The notes under the pieces were generated by a model. That model saw only the letters and a program-made list of their open reading frames with translations, did no database searches and was not told the DNA's origin. Below are positions 1 to 9,202 of a DNA stretch of 64,000 nt, piece by piece. A program made the translations under genes and the position numbers. Each line of letters opens with the position of its first letter. The stretch's first letter is position 1. The stretch is from positions 62,001 through 126,000 of the forward strand of contig JABGUH010000046.1 of assembly GCA_018646675.1 (NCBI GenBank). The letters are read 5' to 3'. This DNA comes from Bdellovibrionales bacterium. Lineage in GTDB: Bacteria; Bdellovibrionota; Bacteriovoracia; Bacteriovoracales; Bacteriovoracaceae.

Positions 1-506
1 TTTGATTTCATTGTTAGCGTCGCTCCACTAATTGCATCAACACTACTAATCTGATTTTTAGTTCTGCCCTCAATTTTTACTTGATACCACTTCTTTGGTG
101 TCCGATATTTTCTAGGTTCAGAAAAAGCAACCACATCTGCCCGAGCTATTCTCTCCTCCACCACCTGAATTAAAAGTGTTTGATAGTGAGTTCTAATTTT
201 ATCATTTAAGAGAAATACCCAGCTCCTCTTACCGCCACAATCCAGCCGATAGCGTTTGACAATCTGTTGACTGGAGCTTTGCCCTAACTGTTGATTAGCA
301 CTTTGCAGTTGGCTTCCGGTTAGATAGAGATACTTTTTTTTGACTTGACACTCTTTTCTCTTTTGCTCTTGAAAAAAGGGAAGGCTAAGAGCACGGTCCT
401 CTTTCGCCTCCCCTATTTGTGCTGTAAGCACCACTGCTATCATCATTAGTATGACTAGGACAGCAGTAGCTTTTTTTGTAGTAGAATCTTTAATTAGAAA
501 TTCCAT
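1..506 (-). CDS. FMN-binding domain protein, C-terminus cut by window edge
   Basis: An open frame starts at ATG 506-504 and runs off the left edge without a stop (168 codons seen). Residues about 11-30 form a hydrophobic signal or anchor segment, so the rest should be periplasmic. Near the edge is DAISGAT (Thr about residue 163). This fits the Dxx(S/T)GAT motif at which ApbE-type transferases attach FMN covalently to threonine in NosR/RnfG-like FMN_bind domains; that is family knowledge, not shown here. The start overlaps the stop of the upstream porin gene by 13 bases, so the two are probably cotranscribed. The likely role is a periplasmic flavin electron carrier; its partner is unknown. Confidence 0.72.
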   Translation of the reverse strand, partial: MEFLIKDSTTKKATAVLVILMMIAVVLTAQIGEAKEDRALSLPFFQEQKRKECQVKKKYLYLTGSQLQSANQQLGQSSSQQIVKRYRLDCGGKRSWVFLLNDKIRTHYQTLLIQVVEERIARADVVAFSEPRKYRTPKKWYQVKIEGRTKNQISSVDAISGATLTMKS

Positions 507-1648
507 CCAACAGCCATTCCCCAAGTGTCACTACCTGTATTTTGCTTATTTTTTGCAACTAGATAGTCCAGTTTAAAAACTACATTATCAACTGGCTTGG
601 CCGTTACTCCGTACGTGATATTTGTCTTATCCTTACTTGAATCCTTCACTTGTCCAGCTGCTACTTTTGCATGAGTATTAAATTTTTCGAAGCGAACAAA
701 GGGGGTCAACTTCCAATCAGCAATTTTATGCAGGACATTGTAACCAACTTCACCGTAGTAACCATTCATCTCTTCACCTATATTCTCTCCTAACTCTGCG
801 TTAAGTTTGTCAATATTGCTTAGAGTTAGGGTGGTATAGAGTGCCCTCGTGTGAAAGCCGGCAAATTGACCATCGTAGTGCAGATCAAAAACCCGATGAT
901 CAACATCTGTTTGAGTTCCTCCTGCCTTGCCAACATATGCAGACCCACCAATTACTGCACTACCTTCCAAAAACTTATAGTCGAGACGTCCAACCCATGC
1001 CAGAGGGCGACCGTTTGCCGTCGCCCCTTTTTGGCGTCCACCGCGTACTCCCCCCGAGTTAAAAGAGGAAGCCTGCAAACCATTAATAAGCGCCATGCGA
1101 TATTCAAAGTCCCCTTGTTGTCCATTGACAGAAACTCCAACTTCACGCCAGGTGGTGGGAATAATTTTGCTGGCAATCTCTGGACGATTAACACTGAGAA
1201 AGGTTGTTGGCTCATGATAGATGTTAATAAAACCAACTGGAACCAGCATTAAACCAACATGAAATGTAGTCTTATCAGAAAATTTGTAATCGATAGTTCC
1301 CTGCTCCAAAAATATCTGGTTAACATGCTCCACCTCAATTTCCGAGGTAAGACTCCACCTTGGAGCAAACTCATGGCTAATATAGAGGATGAATCGCTTA
1401 GCATCTATTTTCGGATTTTTGCCTTGTAATGTACCATCCTCCAATTCAGTTCGATAATTTTCATAGACGAACTCGCCATAGCCGCCAATGTTGGTTTTCG
1501 AGCGACCACTTTGACTCTGCAGAGTGGCCATCTGCTCCGTCAAAATATCCATTCTATGATTTAACTCACTGTTGGTTGCAGCGACGCCGACGCTTGAAAC
1601 TAACACAAATAGCAGAGTGACTGCCATAAGAAATCGTTTTGAATTCAT
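494..1648 (-). CDS. OprO/OprP-like outer-membrane porin
   Basis: This 384-residue protein begins with a signal peptide (cleavage near residue 24). A short predicted coiled coil follows (about 26-48, heptad-like SELNHRMDILTEQM). From GGYGEF near residue 55 it is a beta-barrel of alternating strands ending in a C-terminal Phe, as expected for BAM-inserted proteins. The coiled coil plus barrel layout resembles phosphate/pyrophosphate-selective OprP/OprO-type porins. Substrate cannot be read from sequence. The ATG has SD AAGGAG. The gene sits directly upstream of, and overlaps, the FMN-binding protein gene. The leader near 1695-1710 contains a small dyad (GTATTTAATAC) that could be an operator. 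Confidence 0.75.
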   Translation of the reverse strand: MNSKRFLMAVTLLFVLVSSVGVAATNSELNHRMDILTEQMATLQSQSGRSKTNIGGYGEFVYENYRTELEDGTLQGKNPKIDAKRFILYISHEFAPRWSLTSEIEVEHVNQIFLEQGTIDYKFSDKTTFHVGLMLVPVGFINIYHEPTTFLSVNRPEIASKIIPTTWREVGVSVNGQQGDFEYRMALINGLQASSFNSGGVRGGRQKGATANGRPLAWVGRLDYKFLEGSAVIGGSAYVGKAGGTQTDVDHRVFDLHYDGQFAGFHTRALYTTLTLSNIDKLNAELGENIGEEMNGYYGEVGYNVLHKIADWKLTPFVRFEKFNTHAKVAAGQVKDSSKDKTNITYGVTAKPVDNVVFKLDYLVAKNKQNTGSDTWGMAVGWNF

Positions 1649-1894
1649 CGTACTTACTCCTTAAGTTTTAATATAGTTGATAAATATGCTGTATTAAATA
1701 CGGGCCAAGTATGCAGTCAAATGTTTTGCTTGTCAAATAAATGTTTGGCCACAAATACAGGGCTTATGAGATGACCACCACATATAAGTAACCCAAGCAG
1801 CATGATCTAATTATTAAGAGTACTTAACAATTAAACGGTCACTCTCGCATCGACACCATTCATTGAAATTACTAGTATGGTAGACTTGGGGACG

Positions 1895-2209
1895 TTATTT
1901 TGAAGCGCAGTTGATACAGAATGGAGTTTCGGGAAAGGCGTTGAGGCGGCCATCAGAGATCTCATCTTCACAGGATTGGCAAACTCCATAATCACCAGAA
2001 TCCAATCTGGTCTTGGCCGCTTTAATTAGTGCCAGACCTATTTCAAGCTGTTTTTTATTTGCCAGTGCCATCTGTTGCTGCTGTATCAGATCCATTCTAC
2101 TCAAACGCCCAACTGGTTGTTTAAGGTCCACTGGCACTGAGGCATCTTTGATGCTTTTCAAAGCAAGAAGAATCTCCTGCTCTCTCTCTTCTAACTTTTC
2201 TCTACTCAT
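1895..2209 (-). CDS. TraR/DksA family zinc-finger transcription factor
   Basis: The 104-residue product has a helical N-terminal coiled-coil region (SREKLEEREQEILLALKS and onward). It ends with a four-Cys zinc finger of spacing CX2C-X17-CX2C (CQSC...CINC). This is the DksA/TraR layout: these proteins enter the RNA polymerase secondary channel and tune initiation, often with ppGpp. I chose the ATG at 2209; an in-frame TTG at 2230 would add seven residues, and neither start has a convincing SD. The gene lies beyond the bidirectional terminator that closes the flagellar block, so it is probably expressed independently. It is shorter than E. coli DksA and its exact subtype is uncertain. Confidence 0.82.
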   Translation of the reverse strand: MSREKLEEREQEILLALKSIKDASVPVDLKQPVGRLSRMDLIQQQQMALANKKQLEIGLALIKAAKTRLDSGDYGVCQSCEDEISDGRLNAFPETPFCINCASK

Positions 2210-2247
2210 CTTTAACAATTCTATTCTCAATTTTTTAAACTATCTAT

Positions 2248-2285
2248 AAAAAAAGCCGCCACTAATTAAGTGGCGGCTTTTTTTA
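2248..2285. terminator. Bidirectional Rho-independent terminator after flgE
   Basis: A perfect 9-bp stem (2255-2263 GCCGCCACT with 2269-2277) and 5-nt loop is flanked by an A-tract (2248-2254) and a T-tract (2278-2284), so it can terminate on both strands. It lies 18 bases past the flgE stop and marks the end of the flagellar operon. Confidence 0.93.
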
Positions 2286-2302
2286 ATCAAAACTAACTGT
2301 TA

Positions 2303-3583
2303 TTACCGCTTCAAGCTCAATACTTCTTTCAACATCTCATCGGCAGTAGTAATCGTTTTAGCGTTCGCCTGGAAGTTCCGTTGATGGGTCATTAGATCAA
2401 CAAACTCAGTCGCCAAGTCAACATTGGAAAGTTCAACTGACTTAGAGAGAACTTTTCCTCGTCCCTGAATACCAGGCTTACCCATAGCGGCGTCACCAGA
2501 GTGAGTAGATGACTTATAGAGATTTTTCCCCACCTTGAATAATCCCTCCGCGTTTTGAAATTTGGCAATCGCAATTTGGGCCACCTGACGAGTAACACCG
2601 TTATTATAAACAGCTCTCAACACCCCTTGATCGTTAAACGATAAGCTGGTTAGGGTTGCCGCACTAGCACCATCTTGAGAGTGCTTAGAGACCGCTGAGG
2701 TTGAACCATACTGGGTGGTTGCATTAAATCCATCTCCACCTTCAGTTACACTCTCACCAAAATCAAATTCAATCTTTTGGTCTGCTGATGCCCCTTTAAA
2801 GTTGAAACTTAACTTATTCTCAGACTCCACTTGCAGAATACCTTTACCACTAAAGGTTAGAGTAGATTTACCTAATTCAACAAATTGGCCAACCTCACCG
2901 CCCTCAACATCCTTGCCATCAGCAGTAACGCGGTAGTCCCAGTTATTGTTACTTACCTTGTTAAAAAAGACTGTTACCAACCGAGCTGTTCCAATATTGT
3001 CATAAATAGTTAGACTGGTACTGAAGTTAGATGTCTTCTCTGGCTCCTTAATATCAAACTGCTTGACATCATCCTGTTGGTTTAAGTTCATCATAAATTT
3101 AACTTTTTCAGTTGCACTGGCGGGAATAGTGGTACTACCAATTCCAATTGTTCCCAGGGTGTTGGTAACTTCCCCCTCTTCGTTCGCTTGAAAGCCCATA
3201 ACTTGCAAGCCATCACCATTGATTAGATGGCCATCCTTGTTAAACTGAAATGATCCATCCCGAGTAAAAAAGAGTCCCTCTTCCTTACCCTTGACTTGAA
3301 AAAAACCGTTACCATTCATGGCAATATCGGTCATACTTTCAGTTCTAGAGATGTTACCTTGAGTCATGGTTGACTTAATGTGTGCTAAACGAGTACCCGC
3401 GCCAAACTGATCTCCACCTTCAATCCCCTTTAGCGAGGTGGATAGAACGTCCTGAAACTGGGCACGAGATGCCTTAAATCCAGCTGTTCCGGCGTTGGCA
3501 ATATTATCACCAATGATCCCCATTGCACCACCAGCTGCCTGTAAACCTGATACACCAATGTTAAATGTATTAAGAATTCCCAT
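2303..3583 (-). CDS. flgE: Flagellar hook protein FlgE
   Basis: This is the subunit that polymerises into the flagellar hook, exported through the flagellar type III apparatus. The 426-residue protein has the rod/hook N-terminal signature (GVSGLQAAGGAMGIIGDNIANAG), the characteristic NGNGFFQV segment near residue 95, a variable central domain, and the C-terminal FlgE signature (VDLATEFVDLMTHQRNFQAN). Length is normal for FlgE. The ATG has SD AGGAGGG with ordinary spacing. It is the last gene of the operon, 103 bases after the TIGR02530-type gene, and is followed by a strong terminator. FlgG/FlgF are excluded because the long central domain and the flgD neighbour fit the hook protein. Confidence 0.95.
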   Translation of the reverse strand: MGILNTFNIGVSGLQAAGGAMGIIGDNIANAGTAGFKASRAQFQDVLSTSLKGIEGGDQFGAGTRLAHIKSTMTQGNISRTESMTDIAMNGNGFFQVKGKEEGLFFTRDGSFQFNKDGHLINGDGLQVMGFQANEEGEVTNTLGTIGIGSTTIPASATEKVKFMMNLNQQDDVKQFDIKEPEKTSNFSTSLTIYDNIGTARLVTVFFNKVSNNNWDYRVTADGKDVEGGEVGQFVELGKSTLTFSGKGILQVESENKLSFNFKGASADQKIEFDFGESVTEGGDGFNATTQYGSTSAVSKHSQDGASAATLTSLSFNDQGVLRAVYNNGVTRQVAQIAIAKFQNAEGLFKVGKNLYKSSTHSGDAAMGKPGIQGRGKVLSKSVELSNVDLATEFVDLMTHQRNFQANAKTITTADEMLKEVLSLKR

Positions 3584-3686
3584 CGAGTCCCTCCTGGACA
3601 GTTTGCTAGCTTGTCACCGGCACGACGGACCTGCAACGAAAGGCTTCCAAAAAGGACCAGCCTAATTTTTTACCAGCAAAATTACG

Positions 3687-4109
3687 TTAATCTACTACCA
3701 TAGTTGAATCTATTTTTGTGAAGACACTCTCTCCCAATCCTCCCTTATCAACAGCAGTAACGATCATATCGTTATTGACATCAACAATGTAGGCGGCAGT
3801 CGGTGTAATCACCAATGAATCCTGACCTCCTTTACTTCTTAATTTATCCATTGCTTCTCTTAACTTATAAAATTCCGAGCTATTCATCTCTATCGCCCGT
3901 TCCTTTAATCTCTTGGCCGCATGCTGAGAAAGACGAACTCCATGTTGTTCTGGAGTCCTCTCCCCCTGTTGAATTTCACCCTTCAAGAGGCGGTCAAATA
4001 GCTCCTGATCACGATTGTTAATCTTACTCTTGGCATGTGTTGATGCAGTACCCGCAGGATTGCTACCAGCAACCTTACTATTTAAAATTTTACTGACATC
4101 TGCATTCAT
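3687..4109 (-). CDS. TIGR02530-type flagellar operon protein
   Basis: A 140-residue protein with no signal peptide or membrane segment. The conserved stretch VRLSQHAAKRLKER, followed by KLREAMDKLRSKGGQDSLV and AYIVDVNNDMIVTAVD, matches what is known of the small flagellar operon protein family usually found between flgD and flgE in Firmicutes and deltaproteobacterial lineages. Its molecular role is not established; an export or hook-assembly accessory role is inferred from position. The start is ATG with a weak SD (AGGGAA). It begins 12 bases after flgD ends, consistent with one transcript. Confidence 0.82.
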   Translation of the reverse strand: MNADVSKILNSKVAGSNPAGTASTHAKSKINNRDQELFDRLLKGEIQQGERTPEQHGVRLSQHAAKRLKERAIEMNSSEFYKLREAMDKLRSKGGQDSLVITPTAAYIVDVNNDMIVTAVDKGGLGESVFTKIDSTMVVD

Positions 4110-4121
4110 CTTAACAATTCC

Positions 4122-4997
4122 CTACTGCTTTATCTGCTGATAGTTAGCTGCCACCTGCTTTGCTCTCGACGGTGAAGTTGGTTGCATCGCTGTTGGTGAA
4201 GCACTAACACCCTGCTTACTATTTTGACCGGAAACGAGAAAAGAATCAACATCCCGCAAAAATACCTTTTTTTGCCGATCAATGTCTAGCACAGTCTCTC
4301 CATTTTCAAAATGAACTCCTGTCACGACACCTTTGGTTCTAGTCTCACCCTTAAATGGTGTCAAGTTCTCATCCCATGCCAGAACTTCCACTTTATAGGT
4401 ATCAGCCACCGCTTGTGTGGCATCCTGGGAGGAGCCATCCCAAATAATATTATGAGATCCTTTCGGTCTATTCTCCAGTTCGATCTGCTTAATCATCTGT
4501 CCGTGGGAATCAGTGATCCTCATCATGACATTTTTAGCATCCTGGGGAAGCACAAAGGGAATATCTACCTGTCGAGTGTGACCATCATACTGCAGAGTTG
4601 TCCCTTTGGTTGTTATCTCTTTGCCTAAAAAGCTGGCCGCATAGAACTTATTCTCATTGGGTACATTTTCATTTAACTTATCCATCGACTGATTCATATT
4701 AGTCATCTGCTCTAGCTGAGCAAACTGCGCCAAATCAGCAGCAAATTCCTTCTGATCCATTGGATTCATGGGATCCTGATTTTTTAACTGGAAAGTTAAA
4801 AGTTTTAGAAACTCATTTTTTCCCATCTGGTTATGCTTTTTACGATCAACGAACTTGCTCTCTTCACGCACACCGGCCAGATGATTCAGCTTGCCCTTCA
4901 TATCAAGTTCGCCCTGCTGCTTAGTAGTACGAGGTTGCATCTTGATATTTTTATAATTATTATTGGATGGTATTGTGGGGCGACCGATAGCAGGCAT
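4122..4997 (-). CDS. flgD: Flagellar hook capping protein FlgD
   Basis: FlgD forms the scaffold cap needed for hook polymerisation. The 291-residue product has the FlgD N-terminal signature (MGKNEFLKLLTFQLKNQDP, then MDQKEFAADLAQFAQLEQM) at about residues 57-95. A C-terminal Ig/tudor-like region follows (ITDSHGQMIKQIELEN, NIIWDGSSQD). There is an unusual N-terminal extension of about 55 residues and a Gln/Ser/Pro-rich C-terminal tail. The ATG overlaps the fliK stop (TAATG) with SD AGGAGG inside fliK, suggesting translational coupling. An internal start just before MKGKLNHLAG would also fit the family length. Confidence 0.93.
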   Translation of the reverse strand: MPAIGRPTIPSNNNYKNIKMQPRTTKQQGELDMKGKLNHLAGVREESKFVDRKKHNQMGKNEFLKLLTFQLKNQDPMNPMDQKEFAADLAQFAQLEQMTNMNQSMDKLNENVPNENKFYAASFLGKEITTKGTTLQYDGHTRQVDIPFVLPQDAKNVMMRITDSHGQMIKQIELENRPKGSHNIIWDGSSQDATQAVADTYKVEVLAWDENLTPFKGETRTKGVVTGVHFENGETVLDIDRQKKVFLRDVDSFLVSGQNSKQGVSASPTAMQPTSPSRAKQVAANYQQIKQ

Positions 4998-6748
4998 TAG
5001 GCGGCAGACCTCCTGCTAAACTGCTCCCACAGCTCTTGACGACGCTGGGAGTCTTGATCCTTGGCATGACGCTCAGATTGAGACTGATGACGCCCCTGAG
5101 AGGATGATCGCTCATTCGAGTTGGAGTTACTATTATTTTCAAAGTTCTTAGCCGATGAACTCTCTTTCGCTACTTGATCACTTACCAAGCCTAACTTGTT
5201 AACACTAACCTGAAGATCATTTACTTTGATATTTGCTTCACCTAGTTTCTGAACCATCACGCCTTCATGCTTAGCAAAGAACTCCTGAGCCTTTTGATTA
5301 TCAGTAACAATTTTAACATCCAATTTGCCTTCGCCGGCATTCGACTTGGCAACCTTCAGCTTAACGACGCCTAACTGGTCATCATTAACCGTGACCTGAA
5401 CCTCTTTGCTATCGCCAACCCCCTGCTGTACAAGATAGTCAGTAATTTTTCCTACCAACTCAACACTACTACTGGTACCACCAGATTCTGCTTTGAGCGT
5501 CTGGCCGGTGGTAACTGATGAGCTTGAATTATTAAGATCAGCAATTGGATGAAATCCACTCTGACGAATCAAATTTTGATCGTGCTGAACATCATATAGC
5601 TGAGAAATATTTACTGAACCACTTAGCGGCACGGTTGAACTCTTGGCCGGTGCGATAAATTCTGGCTGTACCTTGGCTAGTGGTTGACGAGCTGAACTGG
5701 ATATGGCCGGAGTCAATGCCTTTGAACTGCGACCAATTATACTGCTATCGATCAACTGCTGGCCCTTCCCATAAATAGTTGCCGTTCTCTTGTTCCCTAG
5801 TATTCTGTGGTTTTGATCTTTTTGCTCAAACTCTGGGCGTAATACTCGTTGTTCTAGTAAAGTCTGCTCGACGGTTTGTGGGCGGACATCCATTTGAGCA
5901 ATTCTGATCGCAGCACGGTTGACGTTATCAGCTTGGCGGGAGTTTCGAACTCTGCTCTCTGCTGTTAAGGCTTGGGGTTGGCTCTCTTTGGAGATAATCC
6001 TATCTAAAGAGATCTCCTCTCCTGCAACATCCCTAAGGCTGCCAATCTCTGGATTCACTTTAGAGGTTATCTTTGATTGTTGATTAGTTGGTAGTGTTAT
6101 GTGAAGCCGTTTAAGATTAGCATTCTGCTCCACATCCACGGGCCGATTTAATGAGATCAATTTTTTATATTCTGTCTCACTGTCAGTTAGTGGCCGTAGT
6201 GAAGCCGGATGATGCATAATATCGGTAGTCGTCTGCTTGGCAATTGCGCTATTTTTATCTGTCGGCAGTTGCAGAGTTCTGATCCGCAATGGTCTCTCTT
6301 GCCGTCCACTAATTTGAGACTGCAATGGTGTCATTAAGGATTGCTTCACAGTAGCCTGCTGCAACTTATGTTGTTCTACCTGTCCAGATTTCAATAACGA
6401 AGTATCTGGATGAATAAAATTGCCACCGGCTTTATCTGTAATCTCTCTATTTAGTTCGGCAATTAACTGACCGTCATCTATTGATTCAACTGGAACATTA
6501 GTACTTTGGGCCAAGGCATCCTTCAGCAGTGCCAATGTTCCCGGATCGATAACACTATCTTTTCCAGGCTGACCGCTACCGTCATTCACTAGTTCATTTA
6601 GTAGGGAGAGAAATTGTTGTGATGACTTATTAGAAGGAGATGAAATCTGATTGGCCATCCCTTGAGATGACAAGCCCTTGGCAGACGTCGCATCTACTGC
6701 TCCGTTCTGTTTGATATTAAATATGGACTTCAGTTCCAAAGGTTGCAA
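4997..6748 (-). CDS. fliK: Flagellar hook-length control protein FliK
   Basis: FliK is the exported molecular ruler that ends hook growth and switches export specificity through FlhB. The 583-residue protein has a long, low-conservation, Gln/Ser-rich N-terminal region. A conserved C-terminal Flg_hook domain lies at about residues 429-517 (VQVTVNDDQLGVVKLKVAKS, then LDVKIVTDNQKAQEFFAKH and INVNDLQVSV-like ending). A Ser/Asn/Gln-rich tail follows. The start is TTG with SD AAGGAG at good spacing. Position between the motE-like gene and flgD is classical. The length is on the long side for FliK, in the variable ruler region. Confidence 0.9.
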   Translation of the reverse strand: MQPLELKSIFNIKQNGAVDATSAKGLSSQGMANQISSPSNKSSQQFLSLLNELVNDGSGQPGKDSVIDPGTLALLKDALAQSTNVPVESIDDGQLIAELNREITDKAGGNFIHPDTSLLKSGQVEQHKLQQATVKQSLMTPLQSQISGRQERPLRIRTLQLPTDKNSAIAKQTTTDIMHHPASLRPLTDSETEYKKLISLNRPVDVEQNANLKRLHITLPTNQQSKITSKVNPEIGSLRDVAGEEISLDRIISKESQPQALTAESRVRNSRQADNVNRAAIRIAQMDVRPQTVEQTLLEQRVLRPEFEQKDQNHRILGNKRTATIYGKGQQLIDSSIIGRSSKALTPAISSSARQPLAKVQPEFIAPAKSSTVPLSGSVNISQLYDVQHDQNLIRQSGFHPIADLNNSSSSVTTGQTLKAESGGTSSSVELVGKITDYLVQQGVGDSKEVQVTVNDDQLGVVKLKVAKSNAGEGKLDVKIVTDNQKAQEFFAKHEGVMVQKLGEANIKVNDLQVSVNKLGLVSDQVAKESSSAKNFENNSNSNSNERSSSQGRHQSQSERHAKDQDSQRRQELWEQFSRRSAA

Positions 6749-6775
6749 CGATTTCTCCTTGTTCGCAACGTACTA

Positions 6776-7378
6776 TCATCTTTTCATAGTTAGGTACTGC
6801 TTTTGAAGTCGGGCAGATATTTCCTTGTCCATCAAATTAAAGATCTTAGATACCTTGGGTGGCGATAGTTTTCCCAGTATTTTAATAGTTATTTCAGCAT
6901 CTTGAACGGATAACACCTGGGCGGCACTCATTGGTTTCATGCCTGAAATGACCTCAACCATATGATCAATTCGACGATTTTCTTTTTTATCTGCCGCCTG
7001 AATACAGCCTAATAACTTTTGTTGGCGCTTTTCAAACGATTTTACTCGGACTTCAAAGCTCTGAATGCTCTGTTTGAATTGCTCCTTCTCTTTTCTGACC
7101 TCCAGCTGTTGCACCGCTAGCTGCTCCTCTTTCTCCATTAGCTCTTGAGCAAAGTTAACAATCTTTCCCTGGCCTAACTGTCGCATTTTTTTACCGACCC
7201 GCTCCTTGATTTCCGCCTTTAACTCCCTCTCAGTGTAAATTTTTTGTTCAGCCCCACTTGTCACTTCCTTACTGTTTTCCTCTTTTTTATCTGGATTATC
7301 TGGGTCAACCTTATCCTGCCCCCAGCCTAAGGGGAGCAATAAGAGACTGGTGATGACTAGACTCACTAAATATTTCAT
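6776..7378 (-). CDS. MotE-like periplasmic protein (MgtE_N/FliG-like C-terminal domain)
   Basis: This 200-residue protein has a clear signal peptide (residues 1-20, hydrophobic then GWGQ), a charged linker and a long coiled coil at about 85-135. Its C-terminal domain (VISGMKPMSAAQVLSVQD, then ILGKLSPPKVSKIFNLMD) resembles the MgtE N-terminal/FliG middle-domain fold. That layout matches MotE-type proteins, known in rhizobia as a chaperone for a periplasmic motor protein and found in flagellar operons of many deltaproteobacteria. Its ATG overlaps the fliJ stop by four bases. The exact partner here is unknown. Confidence 0.78.
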   Translation of the reverse strand: MKYLVSLVITSLLLLPLGWGQDKVDPDNPDKKEENSKEVTSGAEQKIYTERELKAEIKERVGKKMRQLGQGKIVNFAQELMEKEEQLAVQQLEVRKEKEQFKQSIQSFEVRVKSFEKRQQKLLGCIQAADKKENRRIDHMVEVISGMKPMSAAQVLSVQDAEITIKILGKLSPPKVSKIFNLMDKEISARLQKQYLTMKR

Positions 7379-7827
7379 CCCTCAACTCCATTAAAAATGT
7401 TTCGCATAATCACCATGTCATCAATGTTTTTCATTTCTAGCTTTTGCATATCTTTTTTAAAATCATTATATTCTTTCTCTTTGAATTTACGCACAACCTT
7501 TAAATCCCCCATGGCAATTGCCATTTCAGCGACTTTCAACTGATACTCTTTTTCTAGTACTACTTTACGCTCTTGCAGCAGAATGATATTGGCTTGATGA
7601 GCCTCAATATATTGCGGATAAAATTGAATATTTCCACCGGTAGTGGCATCTCTTAGAACCATCTCCTGTGACTCATACCCTTGGGAAATATGATGTGAGA
7701 GTTGTGCTATCTTATCATCAACACCATTCATCTGACTGACAATTTCACCCAACTCAGCCTTAATAGTCTGCTCTCTAAATTTTCGTATTTTCAACAACCC
7801 TTCTAGTTTAAATTTGAATTTTTTCAT
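7375..7827 (-). CDS. fliJ: Flagellar export chaperone FliJ
   Basis: FliJ is the coiled-coil stalk protein that sits in the FliI ATPase ring and connects it to FlhA. The 150-residue product is almost entirely helical and charged, with heptad-like patterning from FKFKLEGLLKIRKFREQ onward and no membrane segment. This matches FliJ in length and character. It starts one base after the fliI stop and overlaps the downstream motE-like gene by four bases. Sequence conservation in this family is low, so the call leans on operon position. Confidence 0.88.
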   Translation of the reverse strand: MKKFKFKLEGLLKIRKFREQTIKAELGEIVSQMNGVDDKIAQLSHHISQGYESQEMVLRDATTGGNIQFYPQYIEAHQANIILLQERKVVLEKEYQLKVAEMAIAMGDLKVVRKFKEKEYNDFKKDMQKLEMKNIDDMVIMRNIFNGVEG

Positions 7828-7828
7828 C

Positions 7829-9202
7829 TTATGATATTGCCAGATCTACAGTTTCACCTAGTCTCTCTCCTTTTCTCGCGATCTCAACCATGGAATCGTA
7901 CAGCTCCTCCATATTGTAATATTCAAAAATTGTTTGATCTTGCTTTAATAAATTAATTAAATCCTGATAGATAACAATTGATTTATCAACTTTGGGGTTT
8001 GACCCTTTAACGTAAGCACCGACATTAATTAGATCCTCATTCTCACGATAGGCGGCCAATAGATCTCTTAAGTGGGATGCGATAATCCGATGTTCCTTAC
8101 TTACCACTTTATTCATTACTCGTGACAAGGACTCTAACACATCAACAGCTGGAAATTGGTTTCTGGTTGCCAGCTCGCGGCTTAAGACAATGTGGCCATC
8201 TGCGATTGCTCTAACGGCATCCGCTACGGGCTCATCCATATCTCCACCTTCGACTAAAACCGTGTAGATACCAGTAATCGAACCACTATTAACTTTGGTG
8301 CCAGCACGTTCCAGTAGTTTGGGCAGTGTAGAGAATACCCTTGGAGTATATCCCTTCTGACCAGGAGGTTCGCCTGCGGCGAGAGAAATTTCTCGACTTG
8401 CCATTGCAAAACGTGTGATGGAATCCATCATCAACATAACATCATTATTTTGATCCCTAAAGTATTCTGCTACAGTCGTTGCGACGTAAGCAGCCTTCAT
8501 CCTAATTAGCGGAGAGGTGTCACTGGTTGCAACTACGACCACTGATCGCTTCAAGCCTTCCGGCCCTAAATCATTTTCAATAAACTCTAGGACCTCTCTC
8601 CCCCGTTCACCAATCAGAGCAACTACATTAATATCTGCTTTGGTATTGCGAGCGATCATACCCAAAAGAACTGACTTACCAACACCGGAGCCAGCCATAA
8701 TTGAGAGACGTTGTCCCTTGCCCGCAGTTGCAAAGCAATCCAAGACGTGAACCCCGGTGGCCAAAGCATCACTAACCATTGGACGATCTAACGGATTAAT
8801 TGTTGTTCCATAGATGCTGCGTAAATCTTGGAGACCTTCGATTGGCCCCTTGCCATCAATTGGTTTCCCACTATAGTCAATAACTCGACCCAACATTCCA
8901 TCCGAAACATTCAACGTCGTAGTTAGGTTTTTAAGATAGACTTTGGTTTCTGAGTTAATTCCCGGCAACTCCTCGTAGGGCATTGCCATACAGCGGTTAC
9001 CGTTAATCGAGACAACTTCGCCCAGACAGGAGTCACCAAATTCAGTTACAAACTCAACATTACACCCAATAATTGCTCGCGATAGATTAATTTCGTAGAG
9101 CGAGCCTCTGCTTGACTGAACCTTACCAATTTTCTGAAAAGGCTGTGCCCGCTCATATAATTTGTGAATACTCTGTAGATCGAGTTCATCACTCTTGTTC
9201 AT
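7829..9202 (-). CDS. fliI: Flagellum-specific ATP synthase/ATPase FliI
   Basis: FliI powers substrate unfolding and delivery at the flagellar type III export gate. The product has a Walker A motif (AGSGVGKS, about residue 170-180), the GERGREV motif, a Walker B-type segment (VMLMMDSITRFAMA) and the family stretch SLAAGEPPGQKGYTPRVF. I chose ATG 9202 (457 residues), which overlaps fliH by 14 bases and has a GGTG-type SD. An upstream frame reaching 9250 would add 16 mostly Lys/His residues and a 62-base overlap. Family length favours the shorter form. Confidence 0.95.
   Translation of the reverse strand: MNKSDELDLQSIHKLYERAQPFQKIGKVQSSRGSLYEINLSRAIIGCNVEFVTEFGDSCLGEVVSINGNRCMAMPYEELPGINSETKVYLKNLTTTLNVSDGMLGRVIDYSGKPIDGKGPIEGLQDLRSIYGTTINPLDRPMVSDALATGVHVLDCFATAGKGQRLSIMAGSGVGKSVLLGMIARNTKADINVVALIGERGREVLEFIENDLGPEGLKRSVVVVATSDTSPLIRMKAAYVATTVAEYFRDQNNDVMLMMDSITRFAMASREISLAAGEPPGQKGYTPRVFSTLPKLLERAGTKVNSGSITGIYTVLVEGGDMDEPVADAVRAIADGHIVLSRELATRNQFPAVDVLESLSRVMNKVVSKEHRIIASHLRDLLAAYRENEDLINVGAYVKGSNPKVDKSIVIYQDLINLLKQDQTIFEYYNMEELYDSMVEIARKGERLGETVDLAIS

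Noticed and set aside
952-1236. Minus-strand 94-codon frame within the porin gene
   Set aside because: It is a shadow of the porin, which has the signal peptide, SD and barrel pattern.
1640-1760. FNR-type site (TTGAT-N4-ATCAA) upstream of the porin
   Set aside because: Only partial half-sites were found; the dyad near 1700 does not match the FNR consensus.
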